Shown: positions 53,015-62,241 of the stretch, piece after piece | Layout: every line of letters starts with the position of its first letter | How positions within the stretch are numbered: position 1 is the first letter of the stretch | DNA from: Neoroseomonas alkaliterrae | Lineage (GTDB): Bacteria > Pseudomonadota > Alphaproteobacteria > Acetobacterales > Acetobacteraceae | Reading direction: 5' to 3' | Length of the DNA: 64,000 nucleotides | Assembly: GCF_014199195.1 (NCBI RefSeq) | Contig: NZ_JACIJE010000003.1 | Location: 1 to 64,000 of the forward strand | The notes under the pieces: generated by a model | The model's input: the letters and a program-made list of their open reading frames with translations, nothing else | What the model was told of the DNA's origin: nothing | Database searches by the model: none | Translations under genes and position numbers: made by a program

Positions 53015-54480
53015 TGCGCCTGCCCCTGCACCGCCTGCGGCGCGGGAATGTCGGCCGGGTCGTCCTCCAGCACCCAGGTGTCCTTGGTGCCGCCGCCCTG
53101 GGAGGAGTTGACGACCAGCGAGCCCTCCCGCAGGGCGACGCGCGTCAGCCCGCCGGGCACGATGCGCACCTCCTTGCCGCAGAGCACGAAGGGGCGCAGG
53201 TCCACGTGGCGCGGCGCGATGCCGGTCTCGGTCAGCGTCGGCACGGTGGAGAGGGCGAGCGTGGGCTGCGCGATGTAGTCGGCGGGCTTCGCCTTGATGC
53301 GCGCGGCGAACTCGGCGCGTTCCCCGGCCGTGCTGTGCGGGCCGACCAGCATGCCGTAGCCGCCCGAGCCCTTGGTCAGCTTGACCACCAGCTTGTCGAG
53401 ATGGGCGAGGACATAGGCGCGGTCCTCATCCCGCTCGCAGAGGTAGGTCGGCACGTTCTGCAGCAGCGGCTCCTCGCCGAGGTAGAAGCGGATCATCTCC
53501 GGCACGTAGGGATAGACGGCCTTGTCGTCGGCGATGCCCGCGCCGGGCGCATTGGCCAGCGCGACATTGCCCGCCTTGTAGGCGGCCATCAGGCCGGGCA
53601 CGCCGAGCACGCTCTCGGGGCGGAACACGCGGGGGTCGAGGTAGTCGTCGTCGATGCGGCGATAGATCACGTCCACCCGCCGCGGGCCCGTCGTGGTGCG
53701 CATGAAGACCACGTCCTCCTCGACGAAGAGGTCGGGCCCTTCCACCACCTCGACGCCCATCTCGTCGGCGAGGAAGCAGTGCTCGTAGTAGGCGCTGTTG
53801 TAGGAGCCGGGCGTCAGGATCACGACGCGCGGCACGCCGCGGCAGTTCGGCGGCGCGACGGATTTCAGCGTCTCAAGCAGTTCCTCGGGGTAATGGCCGA
53901 CGGGCAGGATGCGGTGGGCGCCGCAGAGCTCGGGGAAGAGGCGCAGCATCGCCTCCCGCCCCTCCAGCATGTAGGAGACGCCCGAGGGCGTGCGGCAATT
54001 GTCCTCGAGCACCCAGAAGTCGTTCGCCCCGGTGCGCACCACGTCGATTCCGGCGATGTGGGTATAGACGCCGCCGGGCGGGACGAAGCCCTTCATCTCG
54101 GGGCGGAAGGCCTCGTTGTCGCGGACGAGGGCAGCGGGAATGCGCCCGGCCCGCAGGATCTCCTGCGCGCCATAGACATCGAGCAGGAACAGGTTCAGCG
54201 CCCGCACCCGCTGCACCAGGCCGCGCGACAGCGCCTCCCACTCCGCGCGCGCGAGGATGCGCGGGATGATGTCGAAGGGGATCAGGCGTTCCGGATCGCC
54301 GCCCTCGCCATAGACGGCGAAGGTGATGCCGATGCGCTTGAACAGCAGCTCCGCCTCGCGGCTGCGGCGCTGCAGGGCCTCGCGCGGGATGGCGGCGAGC
54401 CAGCGCGCGATCTCCGCATAGGGGCCGCGGATGATGCCGTCGGCGGACATCTCGTCGAAGGCTTTGCTTGGTCCTGTCAC
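53008..54480 (-). CDS. Circularly permuted type 2 ATP-grasp protein (DUF404/DUF407)
   Basis: 490-residue ATP-grasp ligase-like protein of the circularly permuted group. Family segments include FDEMSADGIIRGPY at the start, GVYTHIAGIDVVRTGANDFWVLEDNCRTPSG, GSYNSAYYEHCFLADEMGV, NAPGAGIADDKAVYPYVPEMIRFYL and KLTKGSGGYGML, all given here in part. Such enzymes join a carboxylate to an amine with ATP. The GTG start at 54480 is inferred from the GGAGG upstream; the internal ATG at 54450 is possible. It is the first gene of the Anbu operon. Confidence 0.92.
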   Translation of the reverse strand: MTGPSKAFDEMSADGIIRGPYAEIARWLAAIPREALQRRSREAELLFKRIGITFAVYGEGGDPERLIPFDIIPRILARAEWEALSRGLVQRVRALNLFLLDVYGAQEILRAGRIPAALVRDNEAFRPEMKGFVPPGGVYTHIAGIDVVRTGANDFWVLEDNCRTPSGVSYMLEGREAMLRLFPELCGAHRILPVGHYPEELLETLKSVAPPNCRGVPRVVILTPGSYNSAYYEHCFLADEMGVEVVEGPDLFVEEDVVFMRTTTGPRRVDVIYRRIDDDYLDPRVFRPESVLGVPGLMAAYKAGNVALANAPGAGIADDKAVYPYVPEMIRFYLGEEPLLQNVPTYLCERDEDRAYVLAHLDKLVVKLTKGSGGYGMLVGPHSTAGERAEFAARIKAKPADYIAQPTLALSTVPTLTETGIAPRHVDLRPFVLCGKEVRIVPGGLTRVALREGSLVVNSSQGGGTKDTWVLEDDPADIPAPQAVQGQAQC

Positions 54481-54670
54481 CGGCGTTCGGTCCTCCGGTC
54501 CCGAGCCTTGCCGGTCGGATGGGCCCGACGCAAGCCCGCGCTGCGCCTCCGGGGCGCGGCCCGCACGAGACACGCTCGGAAAATGCCCAAGGAGCGGGCG
54601 CGGCCTGCCCGCTTATGGGCAGCATCGCCGCATCGCCCTATCCTCCCTGCCCCGCTGCCGGAGAGACCGC

Positions 54671-56299
54671 ATGGACGCGACACCCGCACCCGCCGCCACT
54701 GCCGCCGAGGCGCTGGTCTCGGCCTTCGCCGCCGCCGGGACGAAGCGCGTCTATGGCGTGCCGGGGGGCGGATCGAGCCTCGACCTGATCGCCGCGGCGA
54801 AGGCACAGGGGCTCGACTTCGTGCTGGCGCGGCACGAGAGCGCGGCGGTGATCATGGCGGCGACCGAGGCGGAACTCTCGGGCGCGCCGGGCCTTGCCCT
54901 GTGCACGCGCGGCCCGGGCGTGGGCAATGCGGCGAACGGTGTCGCGCATGCGGCGCTCGACCGCGCGCCGGTGGTGCTGGTCGCCGACGGCTTCGCGCCG
55001 GCCGAGCGCGCCTTCGCCACGCACCAGTATTTCGACCAGGCCGCGATGCTCGGCCCGGTGACCAAGGCGCAGTTCTCGGTGGGACAGATGGCGGCGGGCG
55101 AGGCCGCGGTGCGCGCGATCGGCGCCGCCATGGCCGCGCCGCGCGGCGCGGCGCTGGTCGAGTTGTCGGGCAGCGCAGCACGGCAGCCCGCCGCGCCGCC
55201 GCCCGCCCTCGCGACCGCCGGCCCGCCGGCACCGGATGCGGCGGCAATCGCGGCGGCGCGGCGCGTGCTGGCGGCGGCGAGGCGGCCGGTCATCATCGCC
55301 GGGCTGGAGGCGACGGAGGCCGCCGGTCCCGTGCGCGCGCTGGCCGCGGCGCTCGGCTGCCCCGTGCTCGTGACCTACAAGGCCAAGGGCGTGGTCGCGG
55401 ACGGCGATCCGCTCTTCGCCGGCGTCTTCACCTGCGGCGCGGCGGAAGGCCCGCTGCTCGACCGCGCCGATGCGGTGGTCATGGCGGGCGCGGACCCGGT
55501 GGAGTTCATCGCGCGGCCCTGGCGCTGGACGGTACCGGTGATCGAGGTCGCGACGGCGCCGCGCGCCCTGCCCTATGTCGCGCCGGCCGCGGCGGTGAGC
55601 GGCGCGCTGGGGCCGGCCCTCGAGGCCCTGGCCGCCGGCGCGGCGCGCTCGGCCTGGAGCCCGGACGAGATCGCGGCGCTGCGCGAGGGCTGGCGCGCGG
55701 CGCTGGCGAACGACCCGCGCAGCGGGCGCGGCATCGGGCCGCAGCGCGTCGTCGAGATCACGCAGCAGGCCTGCCGCGCGGCGGGATTCGATCCGCGCGT
55801 CGCGGTGGATGCCGGCGCGCACATGTTCCCTGCGACCACCTTCTGGGCATGCGAGCGGCCGGGCGACCTGCTGATCTCGAACGGACTCGCGACCATGGGC
55901 TTCGCCCTGCCCGCCGGGATCGCCGCCGCCCTGCACGACCCGCGGCGCGGCGCGCTGGCCTTCACGGGCGATGGCGGGCTGCTGATGGGCCTCGGCGAAC
56001 TCGCGACGGCGGCGACGCTCGGCGTGCGGCTGGTCGTCGTCGCCTTCAACGATTCGAGCCTCTCCCTCATCGACATCAAGAAGGAGGCGCGCGACCTGCC
56101 CGAGGGCGCGCTGGGCTGGCCCCGCGCCGACCTCGCGGCGGCGATGCGCGCGGTGGGCGGCATCGGCCTCTCCGCGCACAGCGAGGCGGAACTCGCCGAG
56201 GCGATCGCCACCGCCTGCGCCGCGACCGGCCCCGTGCTGGTGGACGTGGCGGTGGACCCCTCGGGCTACCCCGCGCAGATCAAGGCGCTGCGCGGGTAG
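54671..56299 (+). CDS. Thiamine diphosphate-dependent enzyme (acetolactate synthase large subunit-like)
   Basis: 542-residue ThDP enzyme of the acetolactate synthase/benzoylformate decarboxylase group. The catalytic Glu is in ARHESAAVIMAATEAE near residue 57. The FAD/central domain lies at about 190-330. The ThDP motif GDGGLLMGLGELATAATLGVRLVVVAFND (GDG with a distal Asn, seen in part) is near residue 435. No small regulatory subunit is adjacent, so it is probably not the biosynthetic acetolactate synthase. It may be a decarboxylase or a carboligase for an unknown substrate. Confidence 0.88.
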   Translation: MDATPAPAATAAEALVSAFAAAGTKRVYGVPGGGSSLDLIAAAKAQGLDFVLARHESAAVIMAATEAELSGAPGLALCTRGPGVGNAANGVAHAALDRAPVVLVADGFAPAERAFATHQYFDQAAMLGPVTKAQFSVGQMAAGEAAVRAIGAAMAAPRGAALVELSGSAARQPAAPPPALATAGPPAPDAAAIAAARRVLAAARRPVIIAGLEATEAAGPVRALAAALGCPVLVTYKAKGVVADGDPLFAGVFTCGAAEGPLLDRADAVVMAGADPVEFIARPWRWTVPVIEVATAPRALPYVAPAAAVSGALGPALEALAAGAARSAWSPDEIAALREGWRAALANDPRSGRGIGPQRVVEITQQACRAAGFDPRVAVDAGAHMFPATTFWACERPGDLLISNGLATMGFALPAGIAAALHDPRRGALAFTGDGGLLMGLGELATAATLGVRLVVVAFNDSSLSLIDIKKEARDLPEGALGWPRADLAAAMRAVGGIGLSAHSEAELAEAIATACAATGPVLVDVAVDPSGYPAQIKALRG

Positions 56300-57709
56300 T
56301 CAGAGCGCGGGCACGCACGCATGCCAGTCGGTGTCGCGCTGGAAGGCATCGGCGACCATCAGCGCGCGCGCCTCGGCGAAGGGCCGCGCGGCGATCTGCA
56401 GGCCGATCGGCAGGCCGCGATCGTCGAAGCCGCAGGGGATGCTGACGGTCGGCAGGCCGAGATAGTTGAAGGGCCGCGTATTGGCCGAGACCGCCATGTG
56501 CCGCGCCCAGTTGTCCGGGCTCGCGTCGATGTCGGTCTCGGCGAGGGTCGGGACGCGCATGCGCAGCGTCGGCGTGGCGACGACGTGGTGGCCGGCGAAG
56601 GCCTCGCGGCAGAACTGCCGCAGCAACGGCCCGCGCCGCGACAGCGCCTCGACATACCAGGTCGCCGGGATCGCGTAGCCGCCGTAGAGCCGGCCCGAGA
56701 GATGGGTGGCGTAGTCGCCCGCCCGCTCGCGCATCCATTCGGCGTGGATCGTCGCGCCCTCGACGCGGCTGACGACAGAGACGTAGGTGCCGACCGCGTG
56801 CAGCGACGGCGCCGAGACGCGCGTCACCGTCGCGCCGCGCGCCTTCAGCACCTCGAGCGCCGCCTCGAAGGCCTTCACCACGGCCTCCTCCGCGCCGTCG
56901 AAGAACCATTCGCGCGGAACGGCGACGGACAGCCCCCTGAGGTCGCCGGTCAGCGCGGCCTCGTAGTCCGGCACGGGCTCGGCGGCGCTGGTGGGGTCGC
57001 GCGGATCCTTCCCCGCGATCACGCGCATGATGCGCGCGGCGTCGCGCGCCGTGCGCGTCAGCGGCCCGACATTGTCCATGGAGAAGGAGAGCGGCATCGC
57101 CCCGGCGCGCGAGACGCGCGTCTGCGTGCCCTTGATGCCGGTCACGCCGCAGATGCTCGCGGGCAGGCGGATCGAGCCGCCGGTGTCCGAACCGAGCGCG
57201 GCGGCGAAGAAGCGCGCCGCCACGCCCGCCCCTGAACCGGAGGATGACCCGCCCGTGCAATAGGGCAGGTTCCAGGGGTTGTGGCAGTCGCCATGGTGGC
57301 GGTTGTGGCCGGTCGGGTTCTGGGCGAACTCGGCCATGTTCAGCGTGCCCATGTCGATCGCGCCCGCCGCGTCGAGGCGTTCGAGCACCGTCGCGGTCGC
57401 CTTGGGGCGGAAGTCGCGGCGGATGGCCGAGCCGCAGCCGCTGACCTTGCCCGCGCGGTAGTACATGTCCTTGTGCATCATCGGCACGCCGGCGAGCGGG
57501 CCGAGCTTCGCATTGCCCGCGCGCGCCCGGTCGAGCGCGGCGGCGGCGGCGAGCGCCTCCTCGCGGTCGAGGCGCACCACCGCGTTGATCCTGCCGTCGT
57601 GCGCCTCGATGCGCGCAAGGCAGGCGCGGACCATGGCCTCGGCGCTCGCCTCGCCCTTGGCGAAGGCGCCCGCGGCCTCGGTCACGGAAAGCAGCGCGAG
57701 GTCGCTCAT
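56300..57709 (-). CDS. Amidase (AtzE-like, amidase signature family)
   Basis: 469-residue amidase-signature enzyme. The catalytic Lys is in VPMMHKDMYYRAG; GGSSSGSGAGVAARF contains the cis-Ser and GSDTGGSIRLPAS the nucleophile Ser. The start overlaps the stop of the small AtzG-like gene by four bases. In the cyanuric acid pathway AtzE hydrolyses 1-carboxybiuret and needs AtzG as a small stabilising subunit, so this pair may form a similar complex. The substrate is not fixed by the sequence. Confidence 0.9.
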   Translation of the reverse strand: MSDLALLSVTEAAGAFAKGEASAEAMVRACLARIEAHDGRINAVVRLDREEALAAAAALDRARAGNAKLGPLAGVPMMHKDMYYRAGKVSGCGSAIRRDFRPKATATVLERLDAAGAIDMGTLNMAEFAQNPTGHNRHHGDCHNPWNLPYCTGGSSSGSGAGVAARFFAAALGSDTGGSIRLPASICGVTGIKGTQTRVSRAGAMPLSFSMDNVGPLTRTARDAARIMRVIAGKDPRDPTSAAEPVPDYEAALTGDLRGLSVAVPREWFFDGAEEAVVKAFEAALEVLKARGATVTRVSAPSLHAVGTYVSVVSRVEGATIHAEWMRERAGDYATHLSGRLYGGYAIPATWYVEALSRRGPLLRQFCREAFAGHHVVATPTLRMRVPTLAETDIDASPDNWARHMAVSANTRPFNYLGLPTVSIPCGFDDRGLPIGLQIAARPFAEARALMVADAFQRDTDWHACVPAL

Positions 57710-57912
57710 GCCTCCGGCTCCTTCTCCTCGCGCAGCACGGCCTCGAAGGCCGAGGGCTCGTCCTCGAAGGCGAGGCCGCCGCGCAGCGCGGCGAACTCGG
57801 CGATCAGCGCGGGGAAGTCGTCGAGCGCGCGGCGACCCGCCGCATTTGGGCATTCCACGCCGGTCCAGAGGCGGATCGCCGCCTGGGCCTGGTCCATCGG
57901 GTCGTCGGGCAT
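57706..57912 (-). CDS. AtzG-like small subunit (DUF4089)
   Basis: 68-residue protein of the DUF4089/AtzG-like family. The conserved helical parts are MDQAQAAIRLWTG and a later FPALIAEFAALRGGLAFEDEPSAFEAVL, seen in part. Its partner amidase gene follows with an ATGA overlap. In the known AtzE-AtzG complex the small subunit keeps the amidase stable. It diverges from the enolase-superfamily gene. Confidence 0.85.
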   Translation of the reverse strand: MPDDPMDQAQAAIRLWTGVECPNAAGRRALDDFPALIAEFAALRGGLAFEDEPSAFEAVLREEKEPEA

Positions 57913-58015
57913 GCGGGGATCTCCTCTGCGCGGCGTCATCCTCGCCGCGCCGGGGGAGTTTGCAAACCCCGTGCCCGGCTGGCAGCCTTCGCCCGGCACG
58001 CGAGGGAAACGCCGC

Positions 58016-59152
58016 ATGAAGATCGTGGACGTCAAAGCCTTCCCCACCTCCTTCCCGCTGCCGCAGGGCGGACCGCGGCTCGGCATCGGGCAGGCGGTCA
58101 AGCGCGACGCGGTGATGGTGAAGGTGACCACCGAGGACGGCATCGTCGGCTGGGGCGAAAGCCATCACGGCCGCGCGCACACCGCCATCGCGAAACTGAT
58201 CGAGACGACGCTGCGCGGCCTCATCCTCGGCATGGATGCCTTCGACACCACCGGCATCAATGCGCGCATCTACAGGTACCAGCTCGCCTCGCACGGCATG
58301 GGCGCGGCCTGCGCCATGGCGATGTCGGGCATCGACATGGCGCTTTGGGACGCCAAGGGCAAGGCGCTGAACCTGCCGCTCTACAAGCTGCTGGGCGGCG
58401 CGCGCCGGGCGGTGCCGGCCTATGCCGGCGGTGTCGCGCTCGGCTACCAGGAACCGGCGGCGCTGATCGACGAGGCCAGCCCGCACATCGAGGCCGGATA
58501 CCGGGCCGTGAAGCTGCGCGTCGGCGACACGGTGAAGGACGACATCGCGCGCATGGAGGCGGTGCGCGACGCCTTCGGCAAGGATCTCGCGATCCTGACC
58601 GATGCGAACATCGGCTATTCGATCCAGCAGGTGCGCCAGGTGATGCCGGAGATGGACCGGCTCAACATCGGCTGGCTGGAGGAGCCCTTCCCCGCCCACG
58701 ACCACCATCTCTACGCCCAGGCGCGCGGCTATGGCGCCACACCGCTCGCCGCCGGGGAGAACCACTTCACCCGCTTCGAGTTCACCCGCGTGCTGGAGGA
58801 TGGCGTCATCACCATCTGGCAGCCGGACCTCTCGAAATGCGGCGGCATCACCGAGGCGCTGCGCATCGCGGGCATGGCGAGCGCCTTCAAGATCCCGATC
58901 CACCCGCATTCCTCGATGACCGGGGTGAACCAGGCGGCCTCGATCCACTTCCTCGCCGCCATCGAGAATGGCGGCTACTTCGAGGCCGACATCTCGAAGG
59001 CCAACCGCTTCCGCGACGAGCTCGGCAGCGAGCCCTGGCGCATCCAGGCCGATGGGACGGTGCTGCCGAACAGCGCGCCGGGCATCGGCGTCGAGGTGGA
59101 TGAGGGCTTCCTCAAGGCCAACCCGGCCATCGAGGGGCCGGGCTATGTCTGA
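58016..59152 (+). CDS. Mandelate racemase/muconate lactonizing enzyme family protein
   Basis: 378-residue enolase-superfamily enzyme. A capping domain is followed by a TIM barrel. AVKLRVGDT holds the KxR/K acid-base region; ILTDANIGYS (Asp), WLEEPFPAHDHH (Glu) and AAGENHFTRFEF (Glu) are metal ligands. The second base is the His of IPIHPHSSMTG. Such proteins act on acid sugars or aromatic hydroxy acids. It lies beside an amidase and a ThDP enzyme. The end overlaps the histidine phosphatase gene by 10 bases (convergent). Confidence 0.92.
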   Translation: MKIVDVKAFPTSFPLPQGGPRLGIGQAVKRDAVMVKVTTEDGIVGWGESHHGRAHTAIAKLIETTLRGLILGMDAFDTTGINARIYRYQLASHGMGAACAMAMSGIDMALWDAKGKALNLPLYKLLGGARRAVPAYAGGVALGYQEPAALIDEASPHIEAGYRAVKLRVGDTVKDDIARMEAVRDAFGKDLAILTDANIGYSIQQVRQVMPEMDRLNIGWLEEPFPAHDHHLYAQARGYGATPLAAGENHFTRFEFTRVLEDGVITIWQPDLSKCGGITEALRIAGMASAFKIPIHPHSSMTGVNQAASIHFLAAIENGGYFEADISKANRFRDELGSEPWRIQADGTVLPNSAPGIGVEVDEGFLKANPAIEGPGYV

Positions 59153-59739
59153 GCCGCGGCGATCACGGCCTCGGGCATCAGCACGCTGACGAAGCGCGGC
59201 CCGGCGGCCTCGGGTGCGATCACGCCGAAGGCGCCTTCGGGGAACTCGGCCTGGGAGAGCATCCGCCCGAAGATCGCCGGGCCGAAGACATGGATGTGCC
59301 CGACCAGCAGCGCATTGCTGCCCGCGGGCGGCGGCGTGCCCATGGCGCGCCGGGCCGAGGCGATGGCGCCCGGCACGTCCGCCGTGTAGTCGTCGGCCAC
59401 CAGATCCATCGTGACATCCACCGGCCCGCCGCGCGCCATGATCGCGGCGGTGTCGGAGGCGCGGAAGACCGGGCTCGAGCGGATCGGGCGCAGCGGGATG
59501 CGCAGCCGCGCCATCGCATCGGACAGCGCCTCCGCCTGGGCGATGCCCGCCGCCGAGAGGTTGCGCTGGCCTGCACGGTCGCCGAGCCGGCCGGTATCCA
59601 CCTGGGTGCGGTCGGTGATGGCATGGCGCATGTAGAGGACGTATCCGCCCTCGCGCAGCGTCGGCACCCAGGCGGGCGTGCGCGCCAGGGCCGGCCCGGC
59701 GAGCAGGAGCGCGGGCAGGGCGCGGCGCGCGATCCTCAT
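59143..59739 (-). CDS. Exported histidine phosphatase family protein
   Basis: 198-residue phosphohistidine-type phosphatase. A short signal peptide (RRALPALLLAGPALA) indicates export. The catalytic RHA is in VLYMRHAITDRTQ (RHG in most relatives), and a second His lies in ALLVGHIHVFGP. SSPVFRASDTA contains an Arg of the phosphate pocket. It is coupled by an ATGA overlap with the DUF1194 gene upstream. Its end overlaps the convergent enolase-superfamily gene by 10 bases. Confidence 0.88.
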   Translation of the reverse strand: MRIARRALPALLLAGPALARTPAWVPTLREGGYVLYMRHAITDRTQVDTGRLGDRAGQRNLSAAGIAQAEALSDAMARLRIPLRPIRSSPVFRASDTAAIMARGGPVDVTMDLVADDYTADVPGAIASARRAMGTPPPAGSNALLVGHIHVFGPAIFGRMLSQAEFPEGAFGVIAPEAAGPRFVSVLMPEAVIAAAQT

Positions 59740-60428
59740 GCGATCTCCCGGATCAGTTTCGCGCGCATGGCGCGGGCGAAGTCCATGCGCGTCTCGGCCA
59801 CCATCACGAAGGCGCCCGGGCCGCCGATCACCTGGCGCTCGTAATGCGCGCGCAGCGGTTCGCCGAAGCGGGTGACGGGCGATACCTCGATGGCCAGCGC
59901 GTTGATGGTGATGCCGCGCGCCACCGCCGCGTCGCGCGCCTCGGGGGCGGGCAGGATGGAGCGCATGTCCGGCCCGTCGCCGGCCACGTCGATCACGCGA
60001 TCCTCGGCACGGAAGGGGGCGGCGGCGATCAGCGCATCCGCATGCGCGATGGCATCGCCGATGGCGTTGTAGGAGTGCCGCGAGCGGGGCGCGGCGCGGA
60101 TCGCCTCGGCCAGCGCGCGGGCCGAGGATGCGTCGCGCACCGCCATCCACTCCACCACCGTCGCCGCGCCGCCGGGGCTGCCCCATTCGGTCATCGCCAC
60201 CGCGATGGCGCCGCGCGGCTTGGAAGCGATGGCGGCAACGACGGCGGGGTGGCTCACCGACTCCGCGAGCCCCTCGCGCTGCAGGCGGAACTCGTCGGCG
60301 TCGATCGAGCCCGAGGCGTCCATGGCAAGGACGAGCAGCAGATCCACCACCGGCGCGGGCTGCGCCGCAAGCCTGGCGGGCAGCATCGTCGCGGGCAAGG
60401 CGGCGAGGGCGCGGCGGGGTACACGCAT
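59736..60428 (-). CDS. DUF1194 (von Willebrand A-like) exported protein
   Basis: 230-residue protein of the DUF1194 family, which has a von Willebrand A-type fold. A signal-like N-terminus (RRALAALPATMLPARLAAQ) is followed by the metal-ion-dependent adhesion site LAMDASGSIDADEF (DxSxS). RVIDVAGDGPDM is the later Thr/Asp-side loop. The protein is likely to bind a partner with Mg2+ outside the cytoplasm. The start is 33 codons from the end of the repeat at 60471. It is ATGA-coupled to the histidine phosphatase gene. Confidence 0.88.
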   Translation of the reverse strand: MRVPRRALAALPATMLPARLAAQPAPVVDLLLVLAMDASGSIDADEFRLQREGLAESVSHPAVVAAIASKPRGAIAVAMTEWGSPGGAATVVEWMAVRDASSARALAEAIRAAPRSRHSYNAIGDAIAHADALIAAAPFRAEDRVIDVAGDGPDMRSILPAPEARDAAVARGITINALAIEVSPVTRFGEPLRAHYERQVIGGPGAFVMVAETRMDFARAMRAKLIREIA

Positions 60429-60470
60429 GGTGGGAGAATGGGGAGCAGATCGGGGCAGGCAAGGCAGCGC

Positions 60471-60522
60471 GGAGGGGCGCCGCCCCTCCGCACCTCCCCG
60501 CCAGAGGCCGAAAGGCCTCTGG
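60471..60522 (+). repeat. Dispersed double-hairpin repeat, copy B (intergenic)
   Basis: Hairpin 1 is GGAGGGGC-GCC-GCCCCTCC and hairpin 2 is CCAGAGGCC-GAAA-GGCCTCTGG, both perfect. It matches the copy at 47245-47297 closely, with compensating base pairs in hairpin 2. It lies between two same-strand genes (DUF1194 and the gamma-glutamyltransferase-like gene). Confidence 0.7.
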
Positions 60523-60537
60523 ACACCGGGACCGGCG

Positions 60538-62241
60538 CTACCCCGCGACGGCGTAGGCCGGTCGGCGCGGATCCGCCCCGGCACGCACCAGCCCGGCCTG
60601 CGGGTCAGACAGCACCGCCTCCACGCTGCCCGCGAGCCAGGTCATCTCCGGCCAGTCCTTCACCTCGTGGCCGCGTGCCGCGAGATCATCGCGCACCACC
60701 TGCGGCACGCGGGCCTCGATGGCCACGCGCGCGGGGAAATAGTCGAAGGGCGCGAAGGAGGACGGGAAGGCGTAGGAGGCGAGGCGCGGCGCCTCGATTG
60801 CGTCCTGCAGCTCCATCCCGAAGTGGAAGACGTTGAGCAGCACCTGCAGCATGGCCTGGATCTGCACATCCCCGCCCGGCGTGCCGAAGGGCATCACGCC
60901 ACCCTCCGCCGTCACCAGCATCGCCGGATTGGGCGTCAGGCGCGGGCGCTTGCCCGGCGCGACGCCCGAGGGATGCGCCGGGTCCGGCCGCGACTGGCTG
61001 CCGCGGTTGGACGGGATCAGCCCGAGCCCCGGCACCACCGGCGAGTTCCACGACCCGTCCGACGGCGTGGCGCTGAACGCATTGCCCCAGCGATCCACCA
61101 CCGCGACGTAGGAGGTATCGGCCTCCACCTTCGGCAGATCGGCGCGCTGCGGGCCCTGCGCCGGCTCGCCCTGGCCGAGCAGCGGCCCGTACATCGCCGG
61201 ATGCGCGCGCTGCGGGTCGATCTGGCGAAGGCGGGCATCGAGATGCTGTGGCGAGAGCAGCGCATCGAGCGGCACCGGCGTGAACAGCGGGTCGCCGAAA
61301 TGGTATTCGCGGTCGGCCATGGCGGCCTTCACGCATTCGGTCAGCAGGTGCAGGTAGTCGGCCGAGTTGTGCGCCATGCCCCCGAAGCCGGCGCGTTCCA
61401 TCAGCAGGAGCGCCTGGGCCAGCGCCGGCCCCTGGCACCATGGGCCGCAGGTCAGCAGCGTATGCCCGCGCCAGGCGCACGCGACGGCGGGCTCGAGGCG
61501 GGAGCGGAAGCCCGCCATGTCCTCCATGGAGAGGAACCCGCCTTCGGCCTGGATGAAGCGGACGATCTCGCGCGCGATATCGCCGCGGTAGAAAGCGGCA
61601 TGGGCGGCGGCGAGGCCGGCCATGCGCCCGCCCTTCGCCGCGGCGCGGCGGTCCTCCTCGGCCATGAAGGCGAGGCTGCGCGCGAGGTCGGCCTGCACGA
61701 ACCGCGCGCCCACCTGCGGAGGCTCCCCGCCGGGCAGGAAGATCGCCGCGTTGGACGGATAGCGCGCATATTCGGCCGCATGCGCCGCCACCGTCTCGGC
61801 CAGCAGCGGATGGACGGCGAAGCCCTCGCCCGCATAGCGGATCGCGAACTGCGCGACATCGGCGAAACCCATGGTGCCGTGGCGCTCGAGCGCGGTGATC
61901 CAGGCATCCGGGGCGGCCGGCACCACCGTCCGGCGCACCCCGTCCGGGATCCGCCCGCCATGCTCGCGCATGAAGACATCGGGCGGCAGGGCGCGCGGCC
62001 AGTGGCCGAGGCCGGCGATGGTCTCCACCGTGCCGTCCGCCATGCGGATCATGATGGGTGCCACGCCCCCGACATTCACGAGATCGGGCAGCAGGACGCC
62101 GAGCGCCATGCCGGCCGCGCAGCCCGCATCCACCGCATTGCCCCCGGCCTCCAGCACCGCGATGGCGGCGGTGGAGGCGAGGTAGTGCCCGGCCGAGACG
62201 GCGTGGCGCGGGCCGGAGAGCGTCGGTCGGGTGGCGGTCAT
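60538..62241 (-). CDS. Gamma-glutamyltransferase family protein
   Basis: 567-residue Ntn-hydrolase of the gamma-glutamyltransferase family, which self-cleaves to expose an N-terminal Thr. The probable nucleophile is the Thr in EADTSYVAVVD, near residue 370, with GNAFSATPSDGSW after it. GGNAVDAGCAAG in the N-terminal part and NPAMLVTAEGGVMPFGTPGGD at the C-terminal part are typical. No signal peptide is visible, so it may be cytoplasmic, unlike classical GGT. It may act on glutathione-type or gamma-glutamyl amides. Confidence 0.9.
   Translation of the reverse strand: MTATRPTLSGPRHAVSAGHYLASTAAIAVLEAGGNAVDAGCAAGMALGVLLPDLVNVGGVAPIMIRMADGTVETIAGLGHWPRALPPDVFMREHGGRIPDGVRRTVVPAAPDAWITALERHGTMGFADVAQFAIRYAGEGFAVHPLLAETVAAHAAEYARYPSNAAIFLPGGEPPQVGARFVQADLARSLAFMAEEDRRAAAKGGRMAGLAAAHAAFYRGDIAREIVRFIQAEGGFLSMEDMAGFRSRLEPAVACAWRGHTLLTCGPWCQGPALAQALLLMERAGFGGMAHNSADYLHLLTECVKAAMADREYHFGDPLFTPVPLDALLSPQHLDARLRQIDPQRAHPAMYGPLLGQGEPAQGPQRADLPKVEADTSYVAVVDRWGNAFSATPSDGSWNSPVVPGLGLIPSNRGSQSRPDPAHPSGVAPGKRPRLTPNPAMLVTAEGGVMPFGTPGGDVQIQAMLQVLLNVFHFGMELQDAIEAPRLASYAFPSSFAPFDYFPARVAIEARVPQVVRDDLAARGHEVKDWPEMTWLAGSVEAVLSDPQAGLVRAGADPRRPAYAVAG

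Noticed and set aside
54671-56299. Calling the ThDP enzyme ilvB or another biosynthetic acetolactate synthase
   Set aside because: No small subunit gene or branched-chain genes are near, and the sequence is a divergent member of the group.
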